Assembly (NCBI RefSeq): GCF_000516985.1
Contig: NW_006917091.1
Coordinates: 6,735,521-6,799,520 of the forward strand
DNA: 64,000 nucleotides
DNA from: Pestalotiopsis fici W106-1
Lineage: Eukaryota; Ascomycota; Sordariomycetes; Amphisphaeriales; Sporocadaceae
Direction of reading: 5' to 3'
Position numbers and translations under genes: made by a program. The notes under the pieces were generated by a model. That model was not told where the DNA came from and searched no databases. It saw only the letters and a program-made list of their open reading frames with translations. This document shows positions 1-12,670 of this stretch, one piece after another. Position 1 is the stretch's first letter; each line of letters opens with the position of its first letter.

Positions 1-3000
1 TCCGTCGAAGGGAATTGGAACCGTTTAGTTGTGCAGTTTCGCAAGTGATGATGATGATGCTTCGAGGTCGGGAGGAGATGGATGATCGTACGCAGTGCAG
101 TCGAGGCGACAGACAGAACAGGCAGGGGAACTGACGGAAGAGTAAGGTACTGGACTGGGACTGGCTGAACGGACTCACTGGCTGGCTGCTGAGAGAGCGA
201 GGCCCGTGTGTCTGGGCCTGGGCTTCAGTGCTGCCGGGGGGGTTGCGCAGTGGTGGTTGTGTTTGCGGTGGAGTAACTGCAATTGGTACCTGAATTTTGA
301 GTGGAGCCCCGTAAAATAAATGAGCTGGGGCAGTGCCTCGATGGTACGTGATCGCTGCTTGACCTCGTTGACCCGTCCCACTCGTCTAATGTGAGTGAGA
401 GTGCTGCGCGAGTGTGCCTGCAATTAATTCCTTGTGATCAAGGGGAATTTTTCTGATGATTGTGAAAGTCCAAAAAGAAAGAAAGAAATAAAGTGAGTGG
501 CAGGTTTGGACGGCACACGGGCTGCTTCCGAGCTGGGCTTTTTCTCCCGCTGTCTGTCTGCTTGTTGGTTGCGTGGTGAAGTTTGATTGCCTTGCAATCC
601 GTCGAATGGGTCGCTAAACTCGGTTCGGCAAATTAGCGACCGTCCGCGACATACGTAATTAAGATTATGAGATGACAGGCGCCATCTGTTTGTGACCCCC
701 AATTTTGTCCACCCGCTCTGTCGCAGAGAAAATCAAGAAAGAGATGCTGGATGAATGATTTGTTCGCCTGGCTTTAGCGGACATCGACCACTTGGGTTGT
801 CCTTGTTGGCTGCGACCGCGAAGGCGAATCTCGTCGTTGGAGACGGGGATCTATGACACTACCATATCCTAGATGCTGGCCCGCCAACGGGGACTTTTTT
901 TTTTTTTTTTTTTTTTTCTTTACGCGACGCGAAAGGAAGAAAGAAAAAAGAAGGGCATGAAATAAGAATCGCACTCACCGAGCAAATTGCAGTAGTCCCC
1001 AACTCTAATAGAGGGCCGGCGCTATGTGCGACGCCTGGTTCCGATGTGTGCGATGTTATGCTGCAAAGTCCGGGCGAACAAGCCTCTTTCGGGACCTGGC
1101 TGTTTGGGCTTTCGTGACAAGAGAGAAATCGGCAGCCGGGATTTGGGTGCACCAAATGTTGTGACGCAGGGCTTACTGCACAAATCTCCCTCGTGTGACT
1201 AAGATAGAATTATTAAAAAGAGGTTGTCTGGTTCGGAAACGAGCGTGGTGTAGATCCCAAGGATGGAAACCCTTGACGAAGGCGTGCCGAACAGTCGACG
1301 AAACCACCAGGGAGCAATTCCGGGTTTCTCACGACGTGCTTAATGTCTGAGATATTGGTGGTGTGCCCTCTTATCAAATCAGGGGCGTCTTCAGAAAAAG
1401 GAAGGTTTTCTTCTTCTTTCTTTTTGAGCCACGTTGGCCGTAGAAAAGACCCGCGAGATGAAGGATGGTGGAAAACAAGTAGGAAAATGAAAAGGAATGA
1501 CTAGATGGATTTAACAAGCGAATGGCAGCCTTTGATCAGGGATGGAGACTGTTGTAAGGGAGTGAGGGATCCCCAGTTCTATTCTGCCCTTTCGTGAGGC
1601 TTTTGGTGTTTGTAACGAACGACGAAGACTACGGGTGAAAAAGAAAGTGTGCGTCTACTCTCCACTGCCGGGCAGCGACTCCCAACGAAGCACCGGATTT
1701 TGCAGTGTCGAGGGAAAACCAAAGAAGCCGAAACAGCAGTGTGCAGAACGAGGCCAGTTCTTGAAAGCCTTTTGGTGTTCCCCTGCGTCTTGGGATCCAT
1801 ACCGAAAGGGGGCGTCTGGACTCTGGTGAGGTGACTTGGGGTGAGGGGTTGCTCGTCTTGTAACTGGATCAGATGTTAGACAGGGCGACAGGGGACCTCT
1901 CGATGGTCCGGGATGTGCTGCATCTCAAACGTTCGGCGGTGCGATTCCACTGGTCCAAACCTCCCTGGCTGCTGGCATTTCCATGCACAATGCTTTCATA
2001 AAGTTCCAGGGTTTTGTATGCTTGTGGAAATACGAATTGGCTTGCAGGCGATATGGTTCGTTGTTTTCTCTATAGACGAGCAGTCCATTATGCCCGTGGT
2101 ATATCTGATATAAACAAAACTCTAAAAGCCAAGCTCGAAACCTCCAGTCCAGCTAGCTTCGATGCCGCTGTCTGCTTGTTAAACGCCGAACGAAGGCGCC
2201 TCCTCGGCCATGCGCTCTGACATTGCAACACCCTTCATTTATCTTTTGGACACGCGGCGCGGCGGAGGGAGAAAATTGGACAGCGCCGCCTCATGCATAG
2301 AAAACATGCCAGGTGATAAGTCATCTTTTCAGACTTTCCCGTGCCAATTGCCACCGCCTAGCATAAATTGCAATTCGTATATCATCAAGGGAGCACCCGG
2401 TAGGCTGATAGTGTTAGTGTGAATGGATGTACAATCGTACCTCTATTGACAAAGCGGTGACGATGTGCTGCATAAAAACGTCAGAATGCGCCTTGCAGAC
2501 CTGTTGACAGTCCAAGGACATCTTTTGCTGGAGGGTCCCAAGATTGGATTGTGCAGAACGTCGTCGTTGTTATTGTTGATATTCCTCAGCCACAAACAAG
2601 TACTCCTCGTACACCTAGACAAGGTTTGGGACATCAAACGGCGAAAATTAAGATCAAGACCTACATACAAGCACTCGCAGAACATGCATTTTGCCATGTG
2701 TTATTTGTTTATTTCATCCATCATGATCACATCCATTGCTTGAAATCTTCCTGGACTCGGTATTCAAATCCGGTGAGCGGAACGCACTAGACTCAGCCAC
2801 GCTTCCACGTACCATTTGCACTCAGCACTGAAGATAAGGGAATGCGAGGGCTGGAGCGAACCACTGTTTCGAGGTGTCATGACAGCATAGAATGCTCCCA
2901 AAGTTACAGCGCTACATCAAACCAACGTAGTCATGCTTGACGCTCCATGGCAGATCATACCTTTTGACCTTGGCGGATCCGTGGATCATCTGTGTTTCTT

Positions 3001-3128
3001 CACAACCCACGGCCACTTGACACAGATCTTCAAGCCCACAAAACTTGTTGATCATGCGTGAGATTTTCATTGGAATGCGTAACTATGCTTTAACGATGGC
3101 GATGTGAGGCTCATGATCAAGCCCTATC
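1..3128. other. Intergenic region without a recognisable gene
   Basis: No reading frame here matches a family I know or joins across plausible introns. The first 800 bases are GT/GA-rich with pyrimidine runs, as seen in long fungal promoters and 5' leaders, so they may belong to a gene beginning left of the window. A run of 23 T lies at 895-917, and purine-rich stretches occur near 1390-1520. The small frames at 2443-2790 overlap on both strands and look like chance frames. Confidence 0.5.
895..917. repeat. Homopolymer T23
   Basis: An uninterrupted run of 23 T residues is visible. Its length is likely polymorphic and prone to sequencing error. Confidence 0.9.
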
Positions 3129-3968
3129 CTACGCGTCTGCCTGGTTCATGCGTGTCTTGAAATCGCGAGGACTTTCAAAATGCTCGGGCTTGCCTCCCCA
3201 TATGCCGAGCTTCTTCGCCTTTGCTTTCGCCTCGGCCGCCCTGTACTTTTCTTCCAGTCCGCCAAACTCGGCGCCCGACTTTGCCTCGTACGTGGTCGCC
3301 AGGCCCCTCTTGAGCATCTCCAGACCGACGTCTTTGCGCAGGAAAAAGCGGCGGACGAATACAGTGGCCACAACGCGATCGTACTGATCGCGCTTGTAGA
3401 TCTTTGCGCGCACCCGCCGACCTAGGACATAGTCCGACAGCCAGGCAAGCGCGTCGGTCGCAAAGGGCTGCGCGGGCTTGCCAAAGTGCGCGCCCTCAGG
3501 GGCATCGATACCGGCTAAGCGCACGGGAATCTGCGATATGGACGTCAGCACGGGTCTTTCGTGTATAGTAGAGGCTAGATTCTAGGAACTGACTGTTTTG
3601 CCCTTCAATTCCGGCCTCTTCTCCGGGATGCGCCGCAGCCACCCCCAGCCAGCTAAGCGTCCGCCAGGAGTATGAAAGAGGTGGAAGTTGTCGCCATCGC
3701 CAACACTCGTAACCTTCCCAAACAAGCTGCGCTTCCGAAAGAAAGATGGCTGCACATGAGCAGCGCCGGGGAAGCGACGAAGATAGGATCGATAGAACTG
3801 CAGAGACACCAAGATTGTGGTGGTGACCAGAACGGTTGGCACCCAATTTCTGGGATCTTTAAAGTGCTGCCAGTCGGTGTTGTTCAGGCTCTCTGTCCAG
3901 GGAATCGTGGAGTGGCCAGACTTTTCATCGTCGTCTTTCCTGTTGCCGGTGCCGAATGGCCATGGCAT
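3129..3968 (-). CDS. lcl3: Lcl3-type membrane-anchored endonuclease (staphylococcal nuclease fold)
   Basis: Two exons, 3968-3594 and 3530-3129, are joined across a 63-nt intron (donor GTCAGT, acceptor CGCAG) and give 258 residues. The join reads [16 protein letters not shown], the conserved start of the TNase core. The N-terminus MPWPFG is typical of fungal Lcl3. A single membrane segment lies near residues 44-62 ([16 protein letters not shown]), and the SNase domain fills the rest, with catalytic-type residues in RLAGIDAPE and the RDQYDRVVA stretch. Family members are usually 230-290 residues and are assigned to the mitochondrial or other membranes; the yeast name comes from a long chronological lifespan phenotype. 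An upstream in-frame ATG at 4082 would add 38 residues that are not family-like, so I chose 3968. The gene is divergent from the channel gene at 5238. Confidence 0.9.
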
Positions 3969-5237
3969 CGTGAATACGGCCTGTGGAATGTCCCCAAAGC
4001 GACCAGCGTCGCCCAAACGGACTGAGGTTGGCTGAGAGATGTGGCCGTCGTTGGGAAGGATATCCGCGGCGAAAATCGGCACTCAAGGGCCCGAACTGCT
4101 GAGGTGTTGGCGGGACCCCACGCCTCTAACGCGTGCGGGCTGCAGGCGATTCATTGGCCCTGCAGCTCAGTAACCAATAGTCGGCACCAATTATCACTCA
4201 CTACTAGAGTACGTACAGGTGTTGATTGTAGTATATGAACGCAACAAGACACTCCACACGAACAACGCATCTGAATCCACAATTGTTTCTTGAAAGATCT
4301 TGCAGGTTTTCTGTTTCTTCAAAGATATGCTTGGATGGACTTGGTAGATCCAAATAGATTGATGCAATGCCCACGGGTGTCTTCATTGCCTTATCTCATT
4401 AAGCACACACACAAGACGGCCCCAGGCTCTATATTGCTTAGGAGGTGGTGACCTGCGACTTTGCACGGCTGGGAGTAGAAATGCTGCAACTTTGCCTGAT
4501 CCCAATCATGCTGAAGATCTTTCATTCAATCATTTGATGTTTCCTGTTCGAAATCGAAATCTGTGGTGCTTTGGAACAGATTATATCAGATTAACTCCTC
4601 GTTCATGTGCGTTATGCACCTCTGCGCTGGGCCTGGCTCTGCCCCAATAGGAATGCATAACCTGGTGTCCAGGATCTCTTGGCAGCTTTTTGACGTCAGA
4701 TCTCTTCAGAATGCCTGGCAAGCATAATGACCGCGATTCGTCGCCTTTCGATTTTCATATTCTTGGTCTAGAAGCTCTAGAAAGTCCGGATACGAATTCA
4801 GTCTCCTTTAGAGACTAATCGTTCACATTTCTTTCGATATCATATTCATTCTCGGCATATCGGTGTTGCCGCAAAGTGCTTGTTGTCTTTGGTTTAGTTG
4901 TAGATCACACATTATGGAAGTTTGGAGCTTTCTGCTTTAGCGGACCCGTTTCATGCTGGCTGTGTGGTCTTCCAGAACTGAATGACCCCACCACGATAGT
5001 TTGCACCTACATGTCTCAACATTCCTCATATCTTTACCCCGTGGCGGACTTTTTCATTATTCACATGTTCTGGTTTCAAAACATCCTACATTAGGTCGGA
5101 CGGGTGAACTGATGCGGGAAGAAGCCACCTGAATCTTTGCTGCGAATCACAACATCCGTGGTTTCTTCTTGCCGTCACCTTGACATCGGCCTCGGCAGCG
5201 CGTCTCATTACCGCCACTTGCGCGTCGGCATGATAAG
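3969..5237. other. Divergent promoter region between lcl3 and the channel gene
   Basis: This 1.27-kb spacer separates two divergently transcribed genes. I see no convincing coding frame, tRNA or repeat. The part near 4080-4200 is GC-rich and probably serves lcl3; the part near 4740-5100 is more AT-rich and probably contains the leader of the channel gene. Confidence 0.5.
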
Positions 5238-5241
5238 ATGA
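5230..5241 (+). promoter_or_regulatory. Minimal uORF overlapping the channel start codon
   Basis: The sequence ATGATAAGATGA encodes Met-Ile-Arg-stop. Its TGA overlaps the predicted main ATG at 5238 in the ATGA arrangement. If the transcript leader includes it, ribosomes would have to skip it or reinitiate after stepping back one base, which would lower or condition channel translation. The sequence is seen directly; the effect is inferred. Confidence 0.5.
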
Positions 5242-7743
5242 GCAGCCGGTCATCCAGATCGAGGCACGTCCGAGTCCAGGAACCTGAGCGACGTCCACTG
5301 CTTGAGCGAGCACGTTTTGCTCATTCTCTGGATGGCGGAGACTTCTTCAGCTGCATACCAAATTCCCATGCACATCTCCCAGTTTATACAAACATCCACA
5401 GGATACGGAGAGATGTTATATCCATCGTGGAGGACTACCTGACATTTGAGCAACTACGGGACCTCCGACTGAACATCTCAGTCGTTCGTCCCCTAGTTGA
5501 CAAGTTGTACGAGCTGGATGATATCTCAATCGGTAGGTATCCATTTCCGAATCACCACCTTTCTCTTGACTAGCTGCCAATGCCAAATCAAAGCTCATCG
5601 CTGACAACAAAACAAGTCTACTGCCTACTTGTCAACCGTGCTCAATTCTTATACGAACAAGCACATTTAAACAACAGGCAAAATGTCAACTTTACGAGAG
5701 CAATGCTTTGTGAGGTCGTTGCGACCCGTATTCTGAGGCGCTTCGGAGAAGACAATGAAGGCGACCAGGGACTTCTTGTATTGGCACATATTCTCGTCGC
5801 CGGCTTCACCCCCTTTCAGAATGCTCCGGATGGGGTCCGGAACGAGGAATCTTTGGCCACTAAATGGGATTTTCACCGAACTTTGCCAGCTCTCGAAGTG
5901 GCTATCATCAGTGAAAGCAAATACTTTCTTAGCTCAACCCACTGCCAAAAGGTGTAAGTATCACACACCGGGACTTGCAAGAGTTCATGTTGACCTTGCT
6001 CTAGTATTGATGCCATCTACACTGGTCATATCGTCTATACTCCATCCACTTTTCTGGATTTGATACCCGACCGGTATAAACAGAAGCCAATCTCGCTATA
6101 TGAACCACGTGAAGCACCTTTGCTGAATCAATATCGCCTGATTGTGCCGCGCACCAGAAATCTCTTGGAGATTATGCAGTTCATCACTCTGCTTTGCCTT
6201 TACTTGGCATTCATGGCGGAGCGAGACCCGGAGCGGTACAGTTTTCTGGAAATGGCATTTTCGATATATGCTTTTGGTTGGGTTCTGGATCAATTTGCCA
6301 CAATCCTCGAACACGGATGGTAAGGTCTTCTTCACTATTGCAGATATGTGACTAATATGCCTGCAAAAGGAACGTATATACACAGAACTTATGGTCATTC
6401 CTGGACGTAATGTTTGCCATGGTTTACTGGGCATATCTAATCCTAAGGCTACACGGATGGGTCAACAACGACATTGGGCCAGGACAACAAGCACTAGATG
6501 TACTTGCCATTGGAGCGCCAGTGCTTGTCCCACGACTGGCATTCAATCTCCTTTCGGACAACCTCGTCTTCCTGTCCTTGCGTTCTATGATGGCCGACTT
6601 TACGCTACTCACCGTACTGGCTGCTTGGTGTTTCGGCGGGTTCCTGCTGTCCATGGTATGGCTAGCTGAAGGTCGCCATGACTTCCTGTAAGTCCAGTGA
6701 GGCAACTAGGTCGTTGAAGTCTGAGCTAATATTTCCAAGTACTATCAGCAAATGGATGTTGTGGATATGGTTTGGTCTTGACGGTACTGGTGTATCGCAA
6801 TCCGTAAGTCAAAGTTTGATTGACCTCCTAACACAAGTATTGACAATGAATCCAGAACGACTTTCACTGGCTTCTCGGCCCGATTTTGATGATCACGTTT
6901 GCGTTCTTGGGCAATACACTTTTCTTGACGATCCTCGTATCGATGCTGAGTAACACTTTCAGCACGATCGTGGCCAATGCAACATCCGAGATTCAGTTCC
7001 GCAGAGCAGTGCAGACGCTTGAAGGTGTAAAAGCTGATGCCATTTTTGCCTATCAGCCGCCATTCAATATCCTTGCAGTGTTTGTCTTGCTGCCCATGAA
7101 GTTCATCGTTAGTCCACGATGGTTTCACAAAATTCATGTAGCATCTGTTCGCTTCATCAACCTACCTGTCCTTCTACTCATCGCAGCAGCTGAACGGCGG
7201 CTCTTCCACCCAGACACCTCTGAACCATCTCCTGCTCGGAAGAAGACATGGTTCTGGGAAGATTGGAGGATCACAACCCATGGCGATCTCCAGACAGTGT
7301 TCGAGATAGTACCTCCTGAATCACTCACCGAGGACATTGCGGTTGACGACGACTTGACCCGTCATATGATCCGGCGGCAATTCGTGAGGCAGCACAGCAC
7401 TACTGCTCAAGAAGCCATCAAACGTGGTCGATCCGATGCCACGGAAGAGGGAGATAAGAATCAGCGCGTAGGGCGACCGCCGGCCAGACGAGATTCAATC
7501 GCCCCTTACGGCTCAGATTTGACCGAGCAGGTGCGCCATATCCTGGCCGATATCGATGCGGGTAAGGATATCGGCGTATCCAACAGGCTCGAGGCCCTAG
7601 AAGACTCGGTCGGCAGGATCGAGAGGATGTTGTCCAAGTTTTGCGGCGATGACGCTGATGAGAAGTCACTCGATGAGGAAGAGGACGAGGCAGAGCTTGG
7701 CCCACCTCAAGACTTGAATGGCTCAGAAATTCTTGAGGATTAA
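5238..7743 (+). CDS. YVC1: Yvc1-like TRP-type vacuolar calcium/cation channel
   Basis: Six exons (5238-5532, 5617-5953, 6005-6319, 6370-6687, 6740-6803, 6856-7743) join in phase to a 738-residue protein. Each junction restores conserved sequence, for example DDISI/VYCLLVNR, HGW/NVYTQNLW and SQS/NDFHWLLGP. The N-terminal cytosolic domain contains VYTNIHRIRRDVIS. Several membrane helices follow, with a pore loop around WIWFGLDGTG and the last helix LVSMLSNTFSTI. The C-terminus is strongly acidic (DDADEKSLDEEEDEAE), as in fungal vacuolar TRP channels, where acidic clusters take part in calcium gating. In fungi this family releases vacuolar calcium on osmotic shock; that role is family knowledge. 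The gene is convergent with OGG1, 249 bp away. The start was chosen as the first ATG in frame with conserved sequence; a tiny uORF overlaps it. Confidence 0.9.
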
Positions 7744-7992
7744 GTGTGAATGTTGGTCGTTAGACTCGGTATCAACTTGCTAGGCTGATATCAAGGATTA
7801 TATGGGTTGTTTATTTGGAGCAGATCATACCCTCGCGGGCAAAAAAGCGTCAAGCAAAATTGACAGTAGCGTACATGACAGCACAATAGAATTTGTTTTT
7901 CAAGTGAACTCCACATTCGACAGCAAATGGCATAGCATACTGTAGGCCTCTTATGATCATTATGTCATTTCATATTTGTGCATTTATACGTC

Positions 7993-9331
7993 TCATTTTC
8001 TCGTCGACGAGCGTGTCCTTCTTCTCTTGGTATCATTATCCTCGATCTTGACAGAAACCTCTTCAAGCTTGACGGTTTCGGTCAACACCGCACGTTTCCG
8101 CTTCGTCTTTGGTTTTGCCTCCTCGAGAACAAGCTTCTCCTCGACCTCAATCTTGATGCCTTCCACCTCTGGTTTCACGGCCGATCGGTCCGAGAAAGAC
8201 TTGAGGTTCGCCGTGAACAATACTGACTGCGCCCAGCCAGCTTGACTACCCCAGATTCCCCGAAAGTGGTCGCCAACGGTATCGTACATGGCCTTTGAGA
8301 AAGTCTTGGACTTGACCTTACCGCCAAGCTTGTAGTCCCGCTGCGCAATCTGCCAGACGTGCGTGTCGACGGGCACGGCCTCGCCCCAGCCCAGGCCCAT
8401 GAGACACACACAGTCGGCCACCTTGGGCCCAACGCCCGACAAGGTCAACAACTCGTCGTGGGCCTCGCGGTACGAGACGCGATCGAGCTTGGTTCCGTAG
8501 CGCTCCGCAGCGCCCCAGCCCGGGCTCTCGGGGTTCGTCAGAGTCTCGAGCCACTCGGGCGGCTTGTCCTGCGCCACGATCCGCGCCGTCTCGGCGATAT
8601 ACCGCGCGCGGTACCCAAAGCCGAGCTGGCGCAGGTGGGCCTCGACGCCGGCGCCAGCCAGGGCCGCGGCATCGGGAAAATCATGGAGCAGCTCACCGTC
8701 GTCCGCGCTGCCACCGCCAATCCGGGCGACGGACGGTCCGTAGTGCAGACACAGCTTGTGAACCATTTGTGAGATGCGCGAAATGTTGTTGTTGCTGCTA
8801 CAGATGAAGCCTATGAGCGCTTCCCAAGCGTCTTGGCTCAGGATGCGTATCCCCGTGAAACGAGGGGCTTTGCGCCGGAAGTTGGCGTCATTTTGGGACC
8901 ATTGCTCATACAGTGCGCCGGCGTCGTGTTTTAAGCTGAAGTAGTGTCTAATGAGATCCTCTGTGTCGTCTGCTAGACTGTCTAGAGGGGGTGGTGACTC
9001 TTCTTTCACAGGGACTGAGGGTTTCTCGCTGCCTGGAGAAGTCTTGCTTGGCCATGTTGCTTTATAGTGCAAATATGTATCATCTTGTTTTAAAGATAGT
9101 AAACGTCCATGTAGGACCATATGCCTATGATTGATTTAGTCACTCTTCATGCTTATCATTGAACTTCTTTTGAAGTAGTAATTATCTGAACCAACAAATC
9201 ATTCAGACGTACCACTCGTCATCAGTCTTTTTCCAGCGAAATGATTGACCACATCGCAATGTTGTGTCGATGCATAGTTCTGTGAGGCTCAGGGGCAACT
9301 TTCGCCACTCGGAAACACGTAGTGAAGGCAT
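7993..9331 (-). CDS. OGG1: 8-oxoguanine DNA glycosylase/AP lyase
   Basis: Two exons (9331-9213 and 9124-7993) with an 88-nt intron (donor GTACGT, acceptor ATAG) give 416 residues. The first exon carries the N-terminal TBP-like half (EWRKLPLSLTELC, TLRCGQSFRW). The helix-hairpin-helix GPD motif reads LTLSGVGPKVADC, with the Schiff-base lysine at K274. The catalytic aspartate is D293 in VPVDTHVW, matching human K249 and D268. The NNNISRI motif of the OGG1 fold is present. The C-terminus adds a basic, lysine/arginine-rich tail (KRRRTRSSTRK) that is probably a nuclear localisation signal. The enzyme excises 8-oxoG opposite C in base excision repair. It shares a 561-bp divergent promoter with the U2AF gene. 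Confidence 0.95.
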
Positions 9332-9892
9332 TTCTGATGGCAAAAAGAGAGGCCAAGGACTTCTGTCCGCGAGCTTTTACGTTAAAAACCGCTCGCGAGG
9401 TGCTAATTAGTAGAGTTTGTGTTCAAGGAATGTGTTTACCAAATATGAAAATAGACTGAGCAGCAAATGAAAGGCTGGGTTTCGAAGTATGGAGTGGCCA
9501 AAGACTTTTCTCTCTCTATCAAATTGAGAGGCAAAAGAGTCAAGACGGGCACAGGTACCTTGAATTTCGCACCCAAAGAGGCAAGTGGGCCACTCGGACA
9601 AGGTCCCCTAGCGCGTTGCCGTGCTCCGTTAGTGGACAGCAGCTAAGTGTCAGTGAGGTTAGGCACTCCCTAAGCTGCCTTGACTCTTCTGGTCTGGGCG
9701 CTTCCGCGACTCTCGCGCAGCCAAAATTTCGACGCCTTCCAGCCTCGTCTGTTCACCTTGCAGATCCACATTCGCAGCTTTCGCGATTCTTAATAAAGTT
9801 CGTCGCACTGCAACTATCAACATCGCCATCAACGTCGCCATTGGAAGTTGGAGAAGCTTGAGGATCCCAAGCTCAATTGCTTCCATATCACA
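9332..9892. promoter_or_regulatory. Shared divergent promoter of OGG1 and U2AF large subunit
   Basis: This 561-bp gap lies between two start codons pointing outward. A pyrimidine-rich leader precedes the U2AF ATG. No other coding frame stands out, and both neighbours are housekeeping genes. Confidence 0.5.
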
Positions 9893-11862
9893 ATGAACGG
9901 CGACGGGTATTCGTCACGAGGTATACTTGCCATTTTCCCTTGAAGATGCTCGTCTTGGCTCCAGTAACTGCAACCCAAGCTAACCATCAATTCCACATTT
10001 CCAGATGGCCGCCATGGCTCATCTCGCGATTACTCCTCGAGAGATGACAGGCGCGACCGAGGCGATCGCGGCGACCGTGGCGACAGAAGAGACCGTCGAC
10101 GATCCCGATCACCTAGACGCTCGCACCGCGACGGTGAGCAAGACTCATATGCCTCGAGCCGCAGCCATAGAGACCGCGAACGCGAGGACAGATATGGAGG
10201 CGGTGGCGGCGGCGGCGGCGGTGGCGGCCGAGACCGAGACTGGAGGGGAGATCGGGACCGCGACCGGGATCGAGGTGGCCGAAGAGATCATCGCCGGGAT
10301 GATGGCGGCCGACCTCCACGACGCGATCGCGACCTTTTCGACGACAGACGAGGCGGCGGTGATAGACGTGGCCACGACAGAGGACGGGATAGAGACGAGG
10401 ACCTTTTCGCGCAAAACCGCCGTGGCCGAAGCGCAACCCCCCCTAAGAAGCGAGAGCCTACCCCCGACTTGACCAATATCGTTTCCGTTCTTGACCGCAA
10501 GCGCCGCATGACACAATGGGACATCAAGCCTCCTGGATACGAAAACGTCACGGCTGAACAGGCCAAACTGTCCGGCATGTTCCCGCTTCCAGGTGCACCC
10601 CGACAGCAGCCGATGGATCCCAGCAAGCTCCAGGCTTTTATGAACCAGCCTGGAGGTGCTGTGAACAATGCCGCTCTGAAGCCCTCGAACAGTCGCCAGT
10701 CGAAGCGTCTTCTCGCCTACAACATCCCTTCGAATGCTACTGAAGAAAGTGTCATCAGCTTCTTCAATCTGCAGCTCAATGGTCTCAACGTCATTGAGAG
10801 CACTGATCCCTGCATTTTGTGCCAGATCTCGCGCGACCATACATTTGCTGTTCTCGAGTTCCGACATGCCTCAGAAGCCACCGTCGCCTTGGCGCTGGAT
10901 GGCATTTCCATGGAGCCCGACGATGCAATGGGCAACGGTGTTGCCAATGGAAGCGGCCACGGTCTCAAGATCCAACGCCCCAAGGACTACATTGTGCCAG
11001 CCGTGGTAGATGACACCGGCTACGAACCTGGTGTAGTGTCCCGGGTAGTCGTTGACACACCTAACAAGATTAGCGTCACGAATATCCCGCCATACCTTAC
11101 TGAGGATCAGGTTATGGAGCTGCTGACTTCTTTCGGAGAGCTTAAGGCGTTCGTCCTGGTCAAGGATGCCGGCACAGAAGAATCACGAGTAAGTTACTCC
11201 AGATGAAGCCCCTATGCGGATCTTACAACTGACATGATTGTCGCAGGGTATTGCTTTCTGTGAATATGTAGACCCCGGTACTACAGACATCGCTGTGCAA
11301 GGACTTCATGGTATGGCCATCGGCGACAAGAGTCTGAAGGTCAAGAAGGCTAGTATAGGAATTACGCAGGTGGCTGGCGTCGAAATGGGTGTCAATGCCA
11401 TGTCTATGCTTGCTGGCACCACATCCACGGACCAAGAGGAAGGCAGAGTGCTACAACTGCTCAACATGGTCACAGCGGAGGAGCTCATGGACAATGATGA
11501 TTACGAGGGTAAGTGCACATGATCAGCTTGGCTACCGTGACATGACGACTAACGAGACACAGAAATTTGCGAGGATGTTCAAGACGAGTGCTCCAAGTTT
11601 GGAAAAGTGGAAGCATTGAAGGTCCCCCGACCCAGCGGTGGCAGCAGGCAATCTGCTGGAGTCGGCAAGATTTTTGTCAAGTTTGATACCAATGAATCAG
11701 CCAAGAAAGCCCTGAATGCACTGGCTGGCCGCAAATTTGCTGACAGGACTGTGGTCACCACCTATTTCCCCGAGGTTCGTTATTTTTCTACTGTTCCAGT
11801 CGTTATTGATCACTCTCTGACATATTCTGCTATAGGAGAACTTTGAAGTCGGTGCTTGGTAA
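9893..11862 (+). CDS. U2AF2: Splicing factor U2AF large subunit (U2AF65)
   Basis: Five exons (9893-9920, 10005-11188, 11247-11508, 11563-11774, 11836-11862) give about 570 residues. The N-terminus is an RS/RD/RGG-type domain (repeated SRD, RDRG, RRSRSPRR and a run of about ten glycines) for SF1/U2AF35 and RNA contacts. It is followed by a linker with KRRMTQWD (UHM-ligand-like region with tryptophan) and three RRM-type domains: RLLAYNIPSNATEES, ISVTNIPPYLTEDQV, and the C-terminal UHM with the acidic helix DDDYEEICEDVQDECSKFG followed by GKIFVKF. The protein ends TYFPEENFEVGAW; the last nine codons, including the stop, sit on a very small exon. It recognises the polypyrimidine tract at 3' splice sites. 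Exon 1 encodes only nine residues plus one base, which makes the start easy to miss. Confidence 0.93.
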
Positions 11863-12670
11863 GACCAGAAGAGCGACAAGTGAGGCAGTCGGGCGTTTCT
11901 GTTTGTAATTAGCTACCATCAAAAGGCGCCCACTCGAGCAGAAACTACTATATTGGTGAATTATGCAAGGACGAAGACAATGGCTCGCAACGAACGTCGA
12001 TGGCCGTCAAACTTAATCTAGTTGATGGCTGAAGAAGACATCTCTCTGTACGGTGTAGCGAAAAGAATTAAAACTTGTACTTTTGGCAAATGCCAGGTGA
12101 TGAAACAATATGTTCAGGCTACTTGCAACTGCCCGTGAGTCTTGCCTATGCGCTCCTTTTACCATTGAACTGGTGGAAATTGGCAACCAAGTTTAGGTAT
12201 GTAAGAGTACTGTATATCACCAGTGCCCTGGCTCAAGTTTCCATATAAACTCCCTATGCAACCTCGATGCAAATCCGCGGCAACGTTTAGCGCAGATTTA
12301 CCCCCTCCCCCGCAAAGGGAAGGGGTCCAGTCTCCAGTTCCGGGGCCGACGGTTACTGATAACCGCCCGCTGTTTAGCGGAGTGATAAGACCTGGAGCTC
12401 CTAATACTTACCTCGGCAGTTTACGCGAGATCTCACTCTTGTTTCTGCCCACCGTTTGTCCATTACTTTACTCAGTCTCCCCCTTGCATAGCCTTTTTCG
12501 TCTCGGTCAACGATGGGCTCTTGGGGGACCTTTTTGTCTTTATTGTGATCTTGATTTGGCTTGACTATTGTGTTTATGTGATTCAGTAGTGGGCATCCAG
12601 CACCCAGCAACGCGAATATAGCTTGTCCTTCTTGCGACGAACGAGAAGACCATCTCACGACACAACAACC
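11863..12670. other. Intergenic region upstream of the APH-fold kinase gene
   Basis: The first half is the presumed 3' UTR and terminator of the U2AF gene. From 12280 the DNA is GC-rich with C-runs (near 12300-12320) and pyrimidine-rich stretches, consistent with the promoter and leader of the gene at 12671. A 154-codon frame on the minus strand (12401-12865) runs antisense into exon 1 of that gene and has no family features. Confidence 0.4.

Noticed and set aside
8359..8772. 137-codon plus-strand frame inside OGG1
   Set aside because: It is antisense to the conserved glycosylase domain, open only because of high GC content.
10113..10436. Long arginine/glycine-rich minus-strand frame, and a plus-strand frame from 10005
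   Set aside because: Both are shadows of the low-complexity RS/RD-coding region of the U2AF gene in other frames.
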